DNA of 64,000 nt from an uncultured Pelagibacteraceae bacterium (GTDB taxonomy: Bacteria; Pseudomonadota; Alphaproteobacteria; Pelagibacterales; Pelagibacteraceae). Both the position numbers and the translations under genes were made by a program. The stretch covers positions 1-64,000 of the forward strand of contig CACJFS010000004.1 in assembly GCA_902592715.1 (NCBI GenBank). Reading direction: 5' to 3'. Below, piece by piece: positions 12,451-21,394 of the stretch. The notes beneath the pieces were generated by a model. That model did no database searches. It saw only the letters and a program-made list of their open reading frames with translations, and had not been told where the DNA came from. Position 1 is the stretch's first letter. Each line of letters starts with the position of its first letter.

Positions 12451-13424
12451 CAAATTTGAATATTGATCATTGACTCTGGCAGTTCTTCCCCAAAACATCT
12501 TTGATAATATTCAGCAATAGTATTCTTTTCAGCATCATCACATTTGTTTAAAAATGTTACTCTAAATGCATATCCAATATCTTTGAAAATTTCTGAATTT
12601 TCTGCCCAATGTAAAACTGTTCTAGGACTCATTACTGTTGATATATCACCTGCCATAAAACCTTTCCTCGTAAGTGAGGCTACTTTTATCATATTTGAAA
12701 CTTGCTCTTTACCTTTAGGATTATTTAAATTTTTATTCTTACCTAATATAATTTCCATTTCTTTATCTAAACTAAGATAATTTAAAGTAGATACAATATT
12801 CCATCTATCCATTTGTCCTTGATTAATTTGTTGTGTCCCATGGTATAATCCGGTTGTATCACCTAGCCCAACAGTATTTGTTGTTGCAAAAAGTCTAAAA
12901 AATTTATTTTGTTTAATAACTTTATTTTTATCTAATAAAGTAAAGCTACCCTCTGACTCGAGTACCCTTTGAATAACGAACATTACATCTGGTCTTCCAG
13001 CGTCATATTCATCAAAAACTAAGGCGACAGGATTTTGAATTGACCAAGGCAGTATTCCTTCTTTAAATTCAGTAATTTGTTTACCATCTTTAATTACTAT
13101 TGAGTCTTTTCCTATTAAGTCAATCCTACTAACATGGCTGTCGAGATTAATCCTTATGCAAGGCCAATTTAATCTTGCAGCAATTTGCTCAATATGCGTT
13201 GATTTCCCAGTTCCATGGTACCCTTGAATTAAAACTCTTTTGTTAAAAGAAAATCCTGACAAAATAGCTAATGTTGTGTCTTTATCAAACTTATAAGTTT
13301 TATCAATTTCCGGGACGTACTCACTTTGTTTTGAAAATGCGTCAACTTCCATGTCACTTTCAATACCAAAAGTTTGTTTAATAGATAATTTAATGTCAGG
13401 GGTATGGTTAATATTTGGTGTCAA
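12450..13424 (-). CDS. cobS: cobaltochelatase CobS-like AAA+ ATPase (MoxR class)
   Basis: MoxR-type AAA+ ATPase of 324 residues that works with CobT. Walker A is GYHGTGKST (residues 68-76) and Walker B is VFDEYD (136-141). A sensor-1-like ATTNTVG segment and an SPRTVLHW stretch follow, both as in CobS. The length is that of the family (about 330). Its start lies 17 bases inside the J-domain gene and its stop overlaps the cobT start, so all three are translated as one unit. This dnaJ-cobS-cobT order with bolA divergent is common in alphaproteobacteria. Whether it serves B12 synthesis here or acts as a general MoxR-VWA chaperone cannot be decided from the window. Confidence 0.9.
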   Translation of the reverse strand: MTPNINHTPDIKLSIKQTFGIESDMEVDAFSKQSEYVPEIDKTYKFDKDTTLAILSGFSFNKRVLIQGYHGTGKSTHIEQIAARLNWPCIRINLDSHVSRIDLIGKDSIVIKDGKQITEFKEGILPWSIQNPVALVFDEYDAGRPDVMFVIQRVLESEGSFTLLDKNKVIKQNKFFRLFATTNTVGLGDTTGLYHGTQQINQGQMDRWNIVSTLNYLSLDKEMEIILGKNKNLNNPKGKEQVSNMIKVASLTRKGFMAGDISTVMSPRTVLHWAENSEIFKDIGYAFRVTFLNKCDDAEKNTIAEYYQRCFGEELPESMINIQI

Positions 13425-13941
13425 TTTTATCCTTATATGTATTTTTTAATTGAGTATAAGCTAGAGTTATTACTTTAAGCTTGTCTTCAAATTTTTTATT
13501 TCCAGAATTCATATCAGGGTGAAATTTTTTGACAAGCTTTTTAAATTTTTCTTGAACTTTTTCCCATTTTAACCCAACACTAATCCCCAATATATTAAAG
13601 GCTTTTAAATCATTAGTATTAAATTTGAATTTATTCATATTATTAAAATCATTATTAAATTTAAATTTATCCATCTCATCTCTTAAAGCATTACTCCAAA
13701 GAACTTTGAAGAAATTATCAGATGAACTAAAACTTTGTGTTGGCTTGTGCCAAGTCATGTCAGACCTTAAAAATTCCATTATTTGTTGATCACTCATACC
13801 TGTAAAATAATTCCAACTTTTATTAAATTCTTTAATATGGTTTAAACATAGTAATCTATAATCTTTGCTATTATCTCTTTCTTTAGGTGCTTTAAAAAGA
13901 CCTTCCTCCGAGCAATTATTCCAATCACAAATATTTTTCAT
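13408..13941 (-). CDS. J-domain (DnaJ-like) protein with N-terminal Cys motif
   Basis: A 177-residue protein with a C-terminal J domain. Residues ~115-177 read NILGISVGLKWEKV, then KKLVKKFHPDMNSG with the essential HPD tripeptide, then ALYTQLK-like helix IV. J domains stimulate the ATPase of an Hsp70 partner. The N-terminus has paired Cys (C5, C10, and C33 in LLCLNH), which could bind a metal; the middle has no known domain. It is the first gene of the leftward cobS/cobT unit and lies 20 bases from the divergent bolA. Its regular place beside cobS/cobT suggests it helps assemble or recycle that complex, which is inference. Confidence 0.85.
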   Translation of the reverse strand: MKNICDWNNCSEEGLFKAPKERDNSKDYRLLCLNHIKEFNKSWNYFTGMSDQQIMEFLRSDMTWHKPTQSFSSSDNFFKVLWSNALRDEMDKFKFNNDFNNMNKFKFNTNDLKAFNILGISVGLKWEKVQEKFKKLVKKFHPDMNSGNKKFEDKLKVITLAYTQLKNTYKDKIDTKY

Positions 13942-13961
13942 GATATATAATACTTTATAAA

Positions 13962-14222
13962 ATGAATATTAATCAACTAATTGAAACTATAGAAAAAAAA
14001 ATTTTGTCGCAGGAATGTATTTCAAAAGTTTTTATAGAGGACAAGTCATTTCTTCACAAAAATCATAAATCTAACGAAAATGGAAAATTTCACATTGTTC
14101 TTTCAATTGAATCAGATGAGTTAAAGAATAAAAGTAAGCTATATTCAACAAGGTTTATTTACAAAATTTTAGATGATGAATTAAAAAAATATATTCATTC
14201 GCTGCAAATCAAATTACTTTAA
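13962..14222 (+). CDS. bolA: BolA family protein
   Basis: Small (86 residues) class II KH-like BolA protein. The conserved core is recognisable: KVFIEDKSFLH, then a GKFHIVLSIES strand, then LYSTRFIYKILDDEL and the final HSLQI strand. BolA proteins pair with monothiol glutaredoxins around a 2Fe-2S cluster and affect iron-sulfur maturation and envelope stress. The His in the SFLH loop and the one in GKFHI are candidate cluster ligands. It is divergent from the J-domain gene across 20 bases that must hold both promoters. Its end overlaps the convergent aroB by nine bases. No glutaredoxin is adjacent. Confidence 0.9.
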   Translation: MNINQLIETIEKKILSQECISKVFIEDKSFLHKNHKSNENGKFHIVLSIESDELKNKSKLYSTRFIYKILDDELKKYIHSLQIKLL

Positions 14223-15317
14223 ACTACTAGATATATATTTTTTTAAATTTGAGGGATTAATTTGAAAGTCAATTATTATCTTTCCAAAATCTTTTATTAA
14301 AATTAAGTTGATGTTATTTGAATTATTTTTCTTATCACTTCTCATATAATTCATAATTTTAGACAAATGTTTTTTTTTAAATAATTTTTCAATATTTGGT
14401 TTCATCCCAATTCTATTAATATGATTTAAAATAATATTAAATTTTTGTTTTGGTAAAATTTTTCTTCTAAAACTGAATTCAACTGCATTTTTAATACCTA
14501 AAATTACAGCTTCTCCATGATTTAATTTTTTTGAAAAACCTAAAGTAGACTCATAAGAATGAGCAAAGGTATGACCTAAATTTAATACTTTTCTGTAGTT
14601 TTTCTCATTCTCATCTTTTTCTACAACTCTTTTTTTTAAATTACAGCTTTTAATTATGGATCTTTCAATGAAGGGTGATTTTAACTTTAAAATTTTTTTT
14701 AAATTTTTGTCTAAATAAAGAAAACTATTTAAGTTATCTATAATACTACTTTTTAATATTTCAGCATATCCACAAATAATTTCTCTTTGTGGTAAAGAAG
14801 TTAAAATATTCATATCAGAAACAACTAAATCAGGTTGATAAAAACTTCCGATCAAATTTTTTCCAAATTTATTATTTACACCTGTTTTGCCTCCTATGGA
14901 TGAATCCACTTGAGACAGTAAGGTTGAAGGAATATTTACAAATTTCAAGCCTCTTTTAAATGTACTAGATGCGAATCCAACTATATCTCCAATAATTCCA
15001 CCACCAAACGAAATAACACAATCTTCTCTATTAAACCTATTTTTAAATAAAATCGTATGAATTTTTTCAATTGTTCGGTAATTTTTATTTTTTTCTGATG
15101 CCGTTATTTCTATTTTAAAAATTTTATTTGTTCTTAACTTTTTGTATAAAAGTTTTTTAAACTTATGAGGAATATTTTTGTCCGTGACTATTAAACATTT
15201 ATCAAATTTTAGATGATGAGCTTTTAAAATTTTATCAATTTTACCTATTAAATCTCTTCCAATTATAATTGAGTAGTTCTTAGTTTTTGTTTTAATTGAA
15301 ATTTTATTTGTATTCAT
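14214..15317 (-). CDS. aroB: 3-dehydroquinate synthase
   Basis: AroB converts DAHP to 3-dehydroquinate, step 2 of the shikimate pathway, using NAD and a divalent metal. The 367-residue protein shows the NAD-binding SFGGGIIGDIVGF stretch, the substrate region with PSTLLSQVDSSIGGKTGVN, and the metal-binding motif GHTFAHSYE. NHGEAV follows and supplies another ligand. The start lies 14 bases inside aroK, the usual aroK-aroB arrangement of alphaproteobacteria. The end overlaps the convergent bolA. aroA is at 48023; the other shikimate genes are not in the window. Confidence 0.95.
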   Translation of the reverse strand: MNTNKISIKTKTKNYSIIIGRDLIGKIDKILKAHHLKFDKCLIVTDKNIPHKFKKLLYKKLRTNKIFKIEITASEKNKNYRTIEKIHTILFKNRFNREDCVISFGGGIIGDIVGFASSTFKRGLKFVNIPSTLLSQVDSSIGGKTGVNNKFGKNLIGSFYQPDLVVSDMNILTSLPQREIICGYAEILKSSIIDNLNSFLYLDKNLKKILKLKSPFIERSIIKSCNLKKRVVEKDENEKNYRKVLNLGHTFAHSYESTLGFSKKLNHGEAVILGIKNAVEFSFRRKILPKQKFNIILNHINRIGMKPNIEKLFKKKHLSKIMNYMRSDKKNNSNNINLILIKDFGKIIIDFQINPSNLKKYISSSLK

Positions 15318-15816
15318 AAATATCTAATATCTTATTTATAATTTCAACTTTGTTTAATTTATCACAATTAATTCTGTGACTCGACAAGCTATAAAATTTT
15401 GATCTTTCTTTTATTAAATTGTTAATTTGACCCTTAGTAAGATTTATTGCCAATGGTCTTTTTTTGCTCTTATATATTCTTTCTATTATTGTTTCATTTT
15501 TCCAATCTAGCCAAAAAGATAAACAATTTTTCTTACACATTTTTCTGATTGAGGCATTTATAAAACCTCCACCACCTAAAGATATTACAGAATTTTCTGA
15601 AATAAGAAATTTTAAAGATATTTTTTCTTCAATTTTACGAAAATACTTCTCTCCATATTTAGTAAAAATTTCTGATATTTTAGAATTCTCAGTTTCTTCA
15701 ATTTTTTGATCAATATCAATAAATGTTAAGTTTAATTTTTTTGACAAAATTTTGCCTATTGATGATTTCCCAGATCCCATCATTCCAATTAATACAATAT
15801 TTTTATCTGATTTCAT
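15304..15816 (-). CDS. aroK: shikimate kinase
   Basis: Shikimate kinase of 170 residues, a P-loop NMP-kinase-fold enzyme making shikimate 3-phosphate. The Walker A is GMMGSGKSSIGK. The substrate-binding DIDQKIEE and the Arg in EKYFRKIEE follow, then the SLGGGGF loop and the lid region with RPLA. All expected catalytic parts are present. It is first in the aroK-aroB pair. Upstream, across 56 bases, lies a divergent small membrane protein, so the promoter region is short. Confidence 0.95.
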   Translation of the reverse strand: MKSDKNIVLIGMMGSGKSSIGKILSKKLNLTFIDIDQKIEETENSKISEIFTKYGEKYFRKIEEKISLKFLISENSVISLGGGGFINASIRKMCKKNCLSFWLDWKNETIIERIYKSKKRPLAINLTKGQINNLIKERSKFYSLSSHRINCDKLNKVEIINKILDIYEYK

Positions 15817-15871
15817 GAGTTTCTATATTGAAAAAACACAAATATGTCTTATTTTGAAATTATTAAATTAT

Positions 15872-16054
15872 ATGCAATTTACAAAAAATACAAGTAAAGA
15901 CAAAATTTTTAGTTTATGGACAATTTTAAAAATTATAATAGCAATTTTCATAATCGTATTTGGCATTATTGTGATTAACCAGATTAATCTGCCCGCTCCA
16001 GACAAACAAATTGAAAAAATTTTACCAAATGAAAATTTCAAAACAATTAAGTAA
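15872..16054 (+). CDS. small single-span membrane protein, unknown function
   Basis: A 60-residue protein starting at the ATG at 15872. The frame is open further upstream to 15752, but that part runs antisense inside aroK and is unlikely to be used. A charged N-terminus (KNTSKDK) is followed by one strong transmembrane segment (residues ~14-36: WTILKIIIAIFIIVFGIIVI) and a short Pro-containing tail. Its end overlaps the next gene (secreted 578-residue protein) by 26 bases, suggesting coupling. I do not recognise the family. It may be an anchor or partner of the periplasmic protein encoded next. Confidence 0.6.
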   Translation: MQFTKNTSKDKIFSLWTILKIIIAIFIIVFGIIVINQINLPAPDKQIEKILPNENFKTIK

Positions 16055-17765
16055 AATTTTAATTTCTGCTTCTTTTTTTTTGTTTGTTCTATCTGTCCAG
16101 GCTCAGGAAGTTAAGGAGATTTGGTCAGAAATAGAAAAAAAAGAAATTAAAAATACTGAGTCAAAAAATAATTTAGATACGTCTATTAATATAGACCAGC
16201 TTGAAGGGGTTAAAGTAAAACTTTCTGATGAGAATATTGTAGTAGATCAAAATTTAGACAGTTCTAATATTTTATTGGCTGGATTATTTGACCCTGATGA
16301 CAATGATCTAAATCTTAATATGTGGTCAAAAACAGATGGAATAAAAATTAAAAAGTTACTAGAAAAAATACAGTCTAAAAAATTATCAAGTTTTTCTGAA
16401 AGGTTAATGGATGTAGCATTGTTAACAAACTCTTATGTCCCAAATCAAAATTTTTCTTTAAACGAATTCGAAAATTTCACACTTGATCATCTAATTAAAA
16501 AAAAAGATTTTGATTTAGTTGAAGAATTTATTCAAAAAAATTCATCAATAAAAGATAAAGAAAGACTCATAAAACACGTAGCTGATTATTACCTATCATT
16601 AAACAAAATAGAAAATTCATGCTCTGCTATTGATAGTTTAAGTTTAATAACTGATGAATACTTAACATATTTCAAAATTTATTGTTTAATAACTCAGAAT
16701 AAAAAAGACGAGGCTCAGCTGTTGTTTGATCTTAATTCTGAGCTAGATCCTTTGAATGACTTTTTTGTTAAGAAGTTTGAAGTATTAATGGGTTATGAAG
16801 ACAAAAATTTTATATTATCTGATGAAAATATTCTTTATTTTCATTTATCTCATAAAACAGACAAGAAATTTTTATACTATCCATCCGTAGAGTCTGAGGA
16901 ATTTATTTGGAAATATTTATCTAACTCGAATTTACTTAAAAATCTAAATGATTTTAATCTTAGTGATGTTGATCAAGTAAAGTTTTTAGAGAAAGCAACC
17001 AGTGAAGGTATTTTTGATGAAAAAGATCTATTGAATTTGTATAAAAAATTCCAATTTGAAATTGATGACCTTATTAACTATGAGGATGCATTAAATAGCT
17101 TACCAGATTATGAAGGAAGAGCTCTGATGTATCAGAGATTTTTGCTAACAGATAATCTTGAAAATAAACTTTCATTATTATCAAAATTGAATAATTCCTT
17201 TGAAAACTCAAATTTTAAAAAATCATTTGACGATGAATTATCTAAGTTATTAAAAAAAATGGATAAAAAAGAAATTCCTTTAAAGTTTTCTAACTTCTAC
17301 AAAACTAATTTAATTACTGAAGAAAACAGAAAAAATAAAATTAAATTTAATAATGAAGTTTTTCATCAATCAAAAGTATTAAATTATTTTTTGAATAAGC
17401 AAAGCTTACCTAAAACACAAAAATTAACTGACAATTTGTTATCAAAGATGAAAAAAGATAAAAATTACTCTTTCAACTTTAAAGATGTTGTATTACTACA
17501 ATCATTGAGATCAGATGGAATTCAAATAGATCAAATTGATGAACTTTCTCAATACAAATCTGAATTAAATTCAGAAATCGACAAAATGATTGAGAATAAG
17601 GAATCTGGCATGATACTATTAAAATTAGTTGAGATTATTGGTGAAAAAGAATTGAATGAATTAAACAGTGAGTCACTAAATTTTGTAATTGAAATTATGA
17701 ATAGGACAAAATTAATTAGCTTGAGAAACGAACTATTGTTGGAAATTCTTCCATTAAAAGTTTAA
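16029..17765 (+). CDS. secreted/periplasmic helical protein, unknown function
   Basis: The ATG at 16029 gives 578 residues beginning with a clear Sec signal peptide: basic MKISKQLSK, a hydrophobic core, and cleavage after SVQA (residue 25). A TTG at 16011 is a weaker alternative. The mature protein is acidic and rich in Leu, Asn, Asp and Lys, with repeated helix-pair-like stretches that suggest a TPR/Sel1-like or other alpha-solenoid fold. I see no enzymatic motif. It lies between aroK and def, so its neighbours say little beyond the overlap with the preceding membrane protein. A periplasmic scaffold or envelope-assembly role is only a guess. Confidence 0.7.
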   Translation: MKISKQLSKILISASFFLFVLSVQAQEVKEIWSEIEKKEIKNTESKNNLDTSINIDQLEGVKVKLSDENIVVDQNLDSSNILLAGLFDPDDNDLNLNMWSKTDGIKIKKLLEKIQSKKLSSFSERLMDVALLTNSYVPNQNFSLNEFENFTLDHLIKKKDFDLVEEFIQKNSSIKDKERLIKHVADYYLSLNKIENSCSAIDSLSLITDEYLTYFKIYCLITQNKKDEAQLLFDLNSELDPLNDFFVKKFEVLMGYEDKNFILSDENILYFHLSHKTDKKFLYYPSVESEEFIWKYLSNSNLLKNLNDFNLSDVDQVKFLEKATSEGIFDEKDLLNLYKKFQFEIDDLINYEDALNSLPDYEGRALMYQRFLLTDNLENKLSLLSKLNNSFENSNFKKSFDDELSKLLKKMDKKEIPLKFSNFYKTNLITEENRKNKIKFNNEVFHQSKVLNYFLNKQSLPKTQKLTDNLLSKMKKDKNYSFNFKDVVLLQSLRSDGIQIDQIDELSQYKSELNSEIDKMIENKESGMILLKLVEIIGEKELNELNSESLNFVIEIMNRTKLISLRNELLLEILPLKV

Positions 17766-17781
17766 AATACTTCAATCAATC

Positions 17782-18303
17782 ATGACAATAAAAACCATTA
17801 TAACTGAACCTAATGAGATTTTAAGACAAGTCTCAAAACCAGTACAATCAGTGGGTAATGAAGAAAGAAAGTTAATGGATGACATGTTGGAAACAATGTA
17901 TGCAGCTAACGGTATTGGATTAGCAGCAATTCAAATTGGTATTCCTAAAAGGATTATAGTAATGGATATTTTAAAAGATGGGGAGAAAAATCCAATGTAT
18001 TTTATAAATCCAACAATTAAAAACAAAGATAAAGAAAAAACAACATATGAAGAGGGATGTTTATCCGTCCCAGATTATTTCGCGGAAGTTGATAGACCTA
18101 AATATTGTGAGGTTGAATATTTAGATTATAATGGTGAAAATAAAATTTTAGAAGCTGATGGGCTCCTTGCAACTTGTATACAGCACGAAATGGATCATCT
18201 TGAAGGAATTTTATTTATAGACTACTTATCAAAATTGAAAAAAACAATGATTGTTAAAAAATTATCAAAAAAAAAAAATCCTCCTGATAGAATTATTGTT
18301 TAA
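17782..18303 (+). CDS. def: peptide deformylase
   Basis: Def removes the N-formyl group from nascent proteins. The 173-residue enzyme has all three class I motifs: GIGLAAIQIG (motif 1), EEGCLSVP (motif 2, with the metal-binding Cys) and QHEMDHLEG (motif 3, HExxH). It is followed directly by fmt with TAATG overlap, the standard def-fmt pair that controls formylation and deformylation. A 16-base gap separates it from the upstream secreted protein. Confidence 0.97.
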   Translation: MTIKTIITEPNEILRQVSKPVQSVGNEERKLMDDMLETMYAANGIGLAAIQIGIPKRIIVMDILKDGEKNPMYFINPTIKNKDKEKTTYEEGCLSVPDYFAEVDRPKYCEVEYLDYNGENKILEADGLLATCIQHEMDHLEGILFIDYLSKLKKTMIVKKLSKKKNPPDRIIV

Positions 18304-19223
18304 TGAGCAAAAAAATTGCTTTCATGGGTACCCCCACCATTTCTGGGCAAATACTCAAATCATTGTATCAAAATGGTTTTGATATTGAGGTTGTTTATAC
18401 TCAACCACCTGTAGCATCAAATAGAGGACATAGATTAAATAAGTCGCCAGTTCATATAATGGCTGAAATATTAAACATTCCTGTTAGAACTCCAATTATA
18501 TTAAATAATACTGAAGAAAAAAATTTTCTTAAGAAACAAAATATAAGTTTAGGTATTGTTGTTGCTTATGGGCAGATTCTTAAAAAAAATATTTTAGAAA
18601 TTCCAAAATATGGATGGATAAATATTCATTATTCACTTTTACCAAAATTACGAGGTGCAGCTCCCATTCAAAGAGCAATTATGGACAATCAAACATCAAC
18701 AGGTATTTCTATAATGAAAATTGATGAGGCTTTAGACTCTGGTCCCATCTGTAATCAATATTCCATAAATATTTTAGAAAACGAAAATAGTGAGGATCTG
18801 TCTCAAAGATTAAGTAATTTAGCATCTGAAAAAATACTACAAAATATTGATGATATATTTGATAACAAAGCATCTTTTAAAGAGCAAGATCATAGTAAAT
18901 CTACATATGCAAAAAAAATTAAAAAAGAAGAAGGAAAAATAAATTGGGAGGAAAGTAATTTAAAAATAATAGGAAAAATTAATGGTCTATATCCTAATCC
19001 AGGAGGTTGGTTTGAATTTAAAGGAGAAAGATATAAGATACTAAAAGCGGAAAAATCAATCTTAAGTGGAAAGTCAGGACATGTCTTATCAGATAATTTT
19101 GAAATTGGTTGTGGTGACAATTCAATAAAGATAATTGAGATACAAAGACAGGGTAAAACAGTTCAAAAAACTAAGGAATTTATGCGTGGTAGCCAAATAA
19201 CCAAAGGTACTGATTTGAATTAA
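18303..19223 (+). CDS. fmt: methionyl-tRNA formyltransferase
   Basis: Fmt formylates initiator Met-tRNA using 10-formyl-THF. The 306-residue protein opens with AFMGTPTIS and carries the catalytic/folate region VVAYGQIL and the signature HYSLLPKLRGAAPIQRAI, with the catalytic His and Asp region DEALDSGP. The C-terminal tRNA-binding domain contains INWEESN and NPGGWFEF. Its start overlaps the def stop by one base and truA follows after two bases, giving def-fmt-truA as one rightward unit. Confidence 0.96.
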   Translation: MSKKIAFMGTPTISGQILKSLYQNGFDIEVVYTQPPVASNRGHRLNKSPVHIMAEILNIPVRTPIILNNTEEKNFLKKQNISLGIVVAYGQILKKNILEIPKYGWINIHYSLLPKLRGAAPIQRAIMDNQTSTGISIMKIDEALDSGPICNQYSINILENENSEDLSQRLSNLASEKILQNIDDIFDNKASFKEQDHSKSTYAKKIKKEEGKINWEESNLKIIGKINGLYPNPGGWFEFKGERYKILKAEKSILSGKSGHVLSDNFEIGCGDNSIKIIEIQRQGKTVQKTKEFMRGSQITKGTDLN

Positions 19224-19225
19224 AT

Positions 19226-19966
19226 ATGTACAGATATCAAATTCTAATAGAATATGTGGGAACTTCTTTCATTGGTTGGCAAGTACAAACAAAAGGTAAA
19301 ACTATACAAGGATTAATTCAAAACAAAATTTCAAATCTTTTAAGTGAAAAAATTACACTTATTGGCTCAGGAAGAACAGATACCGGTGTTCATGCAATTG
19401 AGCAATCTGCACATTTTGATATCACCGAAAAAATCCAAAATTTAAATAAATTTTTAAAATCAATTAACTATTTTTTAAATAAATATGAAATAGCCATTTT
19501 AAAAATAAAAAAAAGAAGTATTAAATTTCATGCACGTTTTTCTGCTAAAGAGAGAATTTATAAATATGTTATTTTCAATCAATTGAGTAAACCTATCCTT
19601 CAAAATAAACGAGGATGGTTTGTTATTAAAAAGCTAGAATTAGAAATAATGAAAAAAGCAGTAAAAAAGTTAATTGGAACTCATGATTTTTCAACTTTTA
19701 GAGCATCTGGATGTAATGCAAAGAGCTCAATAAGATCAATTAAATCAGTGAAAATAAAGAAAATTAAAAATAAAATTGAATTAGAATTTAGATCTCAATC
19801 ATTTTTAAAACAACAAGTTAGATCAATGGTTGGTTGTTTAAAATATATTGGTGAAAAAAAGTGGACATTAAAAAAATTTACAAGTGTTATTAAATTAAAA
19901 AATAGGAATTTATGTGCACCACCAGCACCAGCGGAAGGATTATTTTTGAAAAAAGTTTTATACTAA
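19226..19966 (+). CDS. truA: tRNA pseudouridine(38-40) synthase
   Basis: TruA makes pseudouridine at positions 38-40 of the anticodon arm. The 246-residue protein has the catalytic motif GSGRTDTGVHA with its essential Asp, the N-terminal EYVGTSFIGWQVQ, the HARFSAKERIYKY stretch and FLKQQVRSMVG near the C-terminus. It is last of def-fmt-truA and overlaps the convergent SET-domain gene by four bases. In many alphaproteobacteria dapE sits directly beside truA; here two extra genes (SET and HDAC-fold) lie between. Confidence 0.96.
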   Translation: MYRYQILIEYVGTSFIGWQVQTKGKTIQGLIQNKISNLLSEKITLIGSGRTDTGVHAIEQSAHFDITEKIQNLNKFLKSINYFLNKYEIAILKIKKRSIKFHARFSAKERIYKYVIFNQLSKPILQNKRGWFVIKKLELEIMKKAVKKLIGTHDFSTFRASGCNAKSSIRSIKSVKIKKIKNKIELEFRSQSFLKQQVRSMVGCLKYIGEKKWTLKKFTSVIKLKNRNLCAPPAPAEGLFLKKVLY

Positions 19967-20433
19967 CTTCTGTTACCCATTGAGAATTTTTTATTAATTC
20001 TCCACCTTGATTCTGCTCTAACAATATAGCCACAACATTTTTTTGACTTACATTTACAAGGAAATTGTTTGTAATCTTTGTCATAACCAAATCCATAGTC
20101 ACAAGTTAATTCATCACCTTTTTTAATATCTTTTATAGCCTTAACCCAAATTTTAAGCCCTTTACCGTCGTAGTCACAATTATTTTCACAAGAGTGATTA
20201 ATTAGACCCGCTATATTCCACGGGAAATCCCCATCGAGATCATATCTTTTATTTACTGTAAATAAATATATTGGCTTACTATTATCATATTTATCTGACT
20301 CATCAGTTTGTTTTTTTGTAATTAATTTACCAATGTAATCTATTATTTTTTCACCTTCTTTTATATCTCTTGTTGCGTAAAGTCCTTTACCTTTTTTATC
20401 AATATCAGATTTTTTAATTTTATATAATTTCAT
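19963..20433 (-). CDS. SET-domain protein (putative lysine methyltransferase)
   Basis: A compact 156-residue SET protein. The S-adenosylmethionine site shows GKGLYAT (residues 15-21) and NHSCENNC (79-86); the catalytic strand has ELTCDYGF (108-115) with the expected Tyr. A post-SET segment C126-x-C128-x4-C133 follows, which with C82 of NHSC can form the usual zinc site. SET enzymes methylate lysines; in bacteria the targets are mostly unknown. It is 31 bases downstream of the HDAC-fold gene, same strand. Whether its substrate is a ribosomal, nucleoid or other protein is not visible. Confidence 0.9.
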   Translation of the reverse strand: MKLYKIKKSDIDKKGKGLYATRDIKEGEKIIDYIGKLITKKQTDESDKYDNSKPIYLFTVNKRYDLDGDFPWNIAGLINHSCENNCDYDGKGLKIWVKAIKDIKKGDELTCDYGFGYDKDYKQFPCKCKSKKCCGYIVRAESRWRINKKFSMGNRS

Positions 20434-20464
20434 ATATTTGTGTGTATTGATTAAAAAAATATTA

Positions 20465-21394
20465 TCAATTAAATTCTATCAACGCATCAACATGTCTTTG
20501 GGTACTATTTTGTAATGCATTAAGATCATAACCACCTTCAAGAATTGAAACAACCTTACCATTACAAAAAGATTTAGAATATTCTAAAGTCCTTTTGGTA
20601 ATTTTGTAAAAATCTTCTGAACTTAATCTCATTTGCGCTAATGGGTCGTCAATATGTGCATCAAAACCTGCAGAAAATAACAAAAATTCAGGTTTGAACT
20701 GCTTTATTTTAGTTAAAACATTTTCATATGCATTTAAATATACTTCAGATGTTGTTCCAGCTTCCAGTGGAATATTCAATACATTATTAAATTTTCCATT
20801 TTCCCTATGTGAACCTGAGCCGGGGTAATAAGGGTATTGGTGAGTAGAAACATATAATACTTTTTCATTATCATAAAAAATATCTTGAGTTCCATTACCA
20901 TGGTGAACATCAAAATCAATTATTGCAATTTTTTTGTATTTATACTTTTCAATTAGATAATTAGCACCAACGGCTACATTGTTATAAATACAAAATCCCA
21001 TAGCTTTATCTTTTTCTGCATGATGACCCGGAGGTCTTACAGCACAAAAAGCATTCTTAAATTCTTTATCTTGTACCCCATCTATTGCTGCAATCATTGA
21101 ACCTACTGCATCTATAGTAGCATCTTTACTCCCAGGGGAAACAATTGTATCACCATCTAAAAATACTAAACCTTTTTTTGGAAAAGATTGTTTAACATGA
21201 TTAATATAGTCTAATGAATGAGTTTTATTTAAAAAAAATTCATCAAATTTGTTGGGTTTTTTCCATATAAGATTTTTGTTATCTAATTTTTTAAAGTTAT
21301 CAATTATTGCGGTAACCCTATCAATTTTTTCTGGATGACCATTTCCTGTATTATGATTTTTATAAGTATCTGAAGTAATTAGACCAGTCTTCAC
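20465..21394 (-). CDS. HDAC-family (acetoin utilisation/acetylpolyamine) zinc deacetylase
   Basis: A 309-residue arginase/deacetylase-fold amidohydrolase. Catalytic and zinc-binding residues are all in place: RPPGHHAE (H124, H125), DFDVHHGNGT (zinc ligands D162 and H164), SAGFDAH (zinc ligand D245) and GGYD (Y289). Family members deacetylate acetyl-lysine proteins, polyamines or small amides, and the sequence does not say which. The start overlaps dapE by ATGA. The SET protein follows it. Possible roles are protein or polyamine deacetylation. Confidence 0.9.
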   Translation of the reverse strand: MKTGLITSDTYKNHNTGNGHPEKIDRVTAIIDNFKKLDNKNLIWKKPNKFDEFFLNKTHSLDYINHVKQSFPKKGLVFLDGDTIVSPGSKDATIDAVGSMIAAIDGVQDKEFKNAFCAVRPPGHHAEKDKAMGFCIYNNVAVGANYLIEKYKYKKIAIIDFDVHHGNGTQDIFYDNEKVLYVSTHQYPYYPGSGSHRENGKFNNVLNIPLEAGTTSEVYLNAYENVLTKIKQFKPEFLLFSAGFDAHIDDPLAQMRLSSEDFYKITKRTLEYSKSFCNGKVVSILEGGYDLNALQNSTQRHVDALIEFN

